Source of the DNA: Tissierellia bacterium
GTDB lineage: Bacteria; Bacillota_A; Clostridia; Tissierellales; Peptoniphilaceae
DNA: 8,565 bases
Direction: 5' to 3'
NCBI GenBank assembly: GCA_012728775.1
Contig: JAAYEN010000082.1
Span: forward strand, 1-8,565
Position 1 is the stretch's first letter. Every line of letters begins with the position of its first letter. Shown piece by piece: positions 7,014-8,565 of this stretch. The position numbers were made by a program, and so were the translations under genes. The notes beneath the pieces were generated by a model. It did no database searches and had not been told where the DNA came from. It saw only the letters and a program-made list of their open reading frames with translations.

Positions 7014-7044
7014 AATCCAGGTACCCCACACTACCTGGATTTTT
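7014..7044 (+). terminator. Intrinsic terminator, possibly bidirectional
   Basis: AATCCAGGTA (7014-7023) pairs perfectly with TACCTGGATT (7032-7041) around the loop CCCCACAC, followed by T residues to 7044. The T run favours + strand use, ending the candidate small RNA. The hairpin also lies about 15 nt past the amylase stop on the - strand. There the downstream bases (CTTGC) make a poorer T tract, but it is the only hairpin that could end the amylase transcript. Confidence 0.75.
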
Positions 7045-7055
7045 GCCGTCTATAA

Positions 7056-8507
7056 TCAATTATTTGGCGCTTCTGCCCATGCAGATAAGGTCCCAGGACC
7101 TACTTCAAAGTTTCCATTTCCATCATCATCAATAATTATTTCGTTTTGATTTCCTCCAGTAAGGTCTATATAATGTTTCCCAGCTTGATCTTTACCCACA
7201 TTCATTTGTAGGGTTTTCATATCCCCAGTGGAAATAACCACTGCCAATCTTCCAGGATGTTCTTCATCTCCATGTCTTACCCAGCCTATTAATTGAGGTT
7301 CTACAAAATAATCCGTTTGATTTCCATAGGCGTAATTATTTCGTATCCACAAGAGATTTTCTATCATTTCTTGTTGACCTTCTATGCCACTGTGTTCAAT
7401 GCCGAAATAATCGCCATAAAATATGCAAGGATAACCATCTTTTCTAAGTAAGATTAACCCATAAGCAATTTTCTTAAACCAAGGCTGTACGAAAGATTCC
7501 AAAGATTGCTCAGGTTGAGAATCGTGATTATCTACAAATGTTACAGCTAATATGGGATGTTCTTGCACAATGGTATTGTCAAAAATCTTTCTAATATCAT
7601 ATCCTTGTCCATTTACAGATGCCTCATGTAAATTGAAATGCAATACCGTATCTAGTAAATTTGTCTTATATTTAGTCTCATACAAATACTTATTGTTGGT
7701 ATCTCTGGAATTAACCCAAAACTCCCCAAAATAATACAAATCTTTCTTGGATTTTTCCTCTAAATTGACGATAAAATCCTTCAAAAAAGTGTCACTTATA
7801 TGTTTCAATGCGTCAAATCTTATACCATCTATATCCACGTGATTAATAAACCATTCAGACCACCTGAATAGTTCTTGTCTCACATCTTCATTTTCTAAAT
7901 CCAAATCAGCAAACATCAAATAATCGAAATTGCCCTTTTCAGTGGCCACTCCCTCATTCCAATCCTTGCCATTACCTAAAACTTTAAAAATTCCACCTGT
8001 ACCTGTTTTATTATCAAAATCGACTCCAGAAAAGTGACTAAAATTCCACACAAAATCTGAGTATTTGCCCCGTCTACCTGGAAAATTGAACCCCGTCCAA
8101 GCTTCTATATCCCTAGCTTCAGAAATCTCCTTGTTTCGATCGTATTCATCTACTTGAACCGCCATAAAAGTTTCAGGATAGTCTGCTCCAGCTTTATGAT
8201 TCATTACTACGTCTGCATAAACCTTAATATCGTGTTTGTGAAGCTCTTCAATGGCCTCTCTTAACTCATCTATAGTTCCATATTTAGTTCTTACACTTCC
8301 CTTTTGGTCGAACTCACCCAAGTCATATAAGTCATAAACTCCATATCCAACGTCATTGGTTCCTGTAGCTTTAAACATCGGTGGCAACCACAAAGAATCT
8401 ATTCCAGCTTTTTTTATTTGCGCAGCATAACCCTTTAGTCTTTTATAGTATTCTCCATCATCAGGCAAATACCACTCAAAACCTTGCATCATTACCCCAT
8501 TTATCAT
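7056..8507 (-). CDS. amyA: Cytoplasmic alpha-amylase, GH13 family
   Basis: Endo-acting hydrolase of alpha-1,4-glucosidic bonds in glycogen, starch or maltodextrins. At 483 residues it matches the liquefying-type amylases of Bacillus (mature form) and the E. coli cytoplasmic AmyA. The protein starts directly in the barrel (MQGFEWYLPDDG, 7-18) with no signal peptide, so it should act inside the cell. The conserved regions are intact: DVVMNH (99-104), GIRFDALKH (228-236) with nucleophile D232, FGEFW (260-264) with acid/base E262, and FVDNHD (324-329) with D329. N103, D201 and H236 fit the conserved calcium site. Domain B spans about 105-205 and the C-terminal beta domain about 396-483. ATG 8507 is supported by GGAGG 9 nt upstream. 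It is convergent with the + strand genes and not part of their operons. Confidence 0.93.
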   Translation of the reverse strand: MINGVMMQGFEWYLPDDGEYYKRLKGYAAQIKKAGIDSLWLPPMFKATGTNDVGYGVYDLYDLGEFDQKGSVRTKYGTIDELREAIEELHKHDIKVYADVVMNHKAGADYPETFMAVQVDEYDRNKEISEARDIEAWTGFNFPGRRGKYSDFVWNFSHFSGVDFDNKTGTGGIFKVLGNGKDWNEGVATEKGNFDYLMFADLDLENEDVRQELFRWSEWFINHVDIDGIRFDALKHISDTFLKDFIVNLEEKSKKDLYYFGEFWVNSRDTNNKYLYETKYKTNLLDTVLHFNLHEASVNGQGYDIRKIFDNTIVQEHPILAVTFVDNHDSQPEQSLESFVQPWFKKIAYGLILLRKDGYPCIFYGDYFGIEHSGIEGQQEMIENLLWIRNNYAYGNQTDYFVEPQLIGWVRHGDEEHPGRLAVVISTGDMKTLQMNVGKDQAGKHYIDLTGGNQNEIIIDDDGNGNFEVGPGTLSAWAEAPNN

Positions 8508-8532
8508 AATTTCTTACCTCCACTATCAATAA

Positions 8533-8538
8533 ATTATA
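8533..8538 (-). promoter_or_regulatory. Predicted -10 element of the amylase gene
   Basis: On the - strand TATAAT occurs 25 nt before the amylase start codon, followed by a ribosome site GGAGG at 8521-8517. The region 16-18 nt upstream is T-rich without a clear TTGACA match, so the promoter is either weak or activated. No catabolite-control (cre) site is evident in the short stretch visible before the window edge. Confidence 0.5.
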
Positions 8539-8565
8539 CCCAATTCATGGAAAATAAAAATGGAC

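Larger units (their letters stand above)
6937..7044 (+). ncRNA. Candidate Fur-regulated small RNA, about 108 nt
   Basis: A stand-alone unit in the gap between the CNNM gene and the amylase gene: sigma-A-like promoter (6902-6930), Fur-type operator across the predicted start (6937-6966), and a terminator hairpin ending at 7044. The transcript would be about 108 nt, in the size range of known iron-sparing RNAs such as RyhB and FsrA. It would carry a CU-rich segment TTACCTC (6978-6984), complementary to GAGGTAA-type ribosome sites, and a C-rich terminator loop CCCCACAC (7024-7031). Both are typical of Gram-positive regulatory RNAs that block ribosome sites. No reading frame with a ribosome site is present. 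The elements are seen; that they form one gene is inferred. Confidence 0.45.

Noticed and set aside
1..8565. Search by eye for CRISPR arrays, insertion sequences, tRNA or rRNA genes and attachment sites.
   Set aside because: No regularly spaced repeats, terminal inverted repeats with transposase, or tRNA/rRNA-like segments were found; the window looks like ordinary core chromosome.

Overview
This is an AT-rich window (roughly one third G+C by eye) with heavy AGA/ATA codon use, strong GGAGG-type ribosome sites and rho-independent terminators. That points to a low-GC Gram-positive bacterium (Bacillota), most likely an anaerobic clostridial or Tissierellia-type lineage. The lineage is inferred from gene content and style, not from any marker gene.

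Positions 1 to about 5413 hold a complete lysine-biosynthesis transcription unit on the + strand. A lysine riboswitch (L box) with an intrinsic terminator and a visible competing antiterminator leads into lysA, lysC, dapA, dapB and ddh. The genes are packed with 4-nt, -1/+1 or 14-nt junctions, and a strong hairpin with a T6 run ends the unit. Aspartokinase phosphorylates aspartate, and DapA and DapB make tetrahydrodipicolinate. Ddh then converts that to meso-diaminopimelate in one step, and LysA decarboxylates it to lysine. Only aspartate-semialdehyde dehydrogenase (asd) is missing and must be encoded elsewhere. The operon therefore supplies both the peptidoglycan cross-linking diamino acid and lysine.

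Positions 5415 to 6817 hold a separate single-gene unit. An extended -10 promoter sits right behind the lysine terminator and drives a CNNM/CBS/CorC-type membrane protein (putative Mg2+/Co2+ transporter). Its first membrane segment has an unusual sequence. A possible terminator follows it.

Positions 6765 to 7055 contain no convincing protein gene but are not empty. A well-spaced sigma-A promoter, two adjacent inverted repeats at the predicted start site (one an exact match to the 7-1-7 Fur-box consensus) and a terminator hairpin about 108 nt downstream together look like an iron-regulated small RNA gene. This is the most interesting element of the window and is an inference from sequence only.

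Positions 7056 to 8538 hold a convergently oriented gene on the - strand for a leaderless, hence cytoplasmic, GH13 alpha-amylase with all catalytic residues intact. Its promoter -10 element lies at the right edge of the window.
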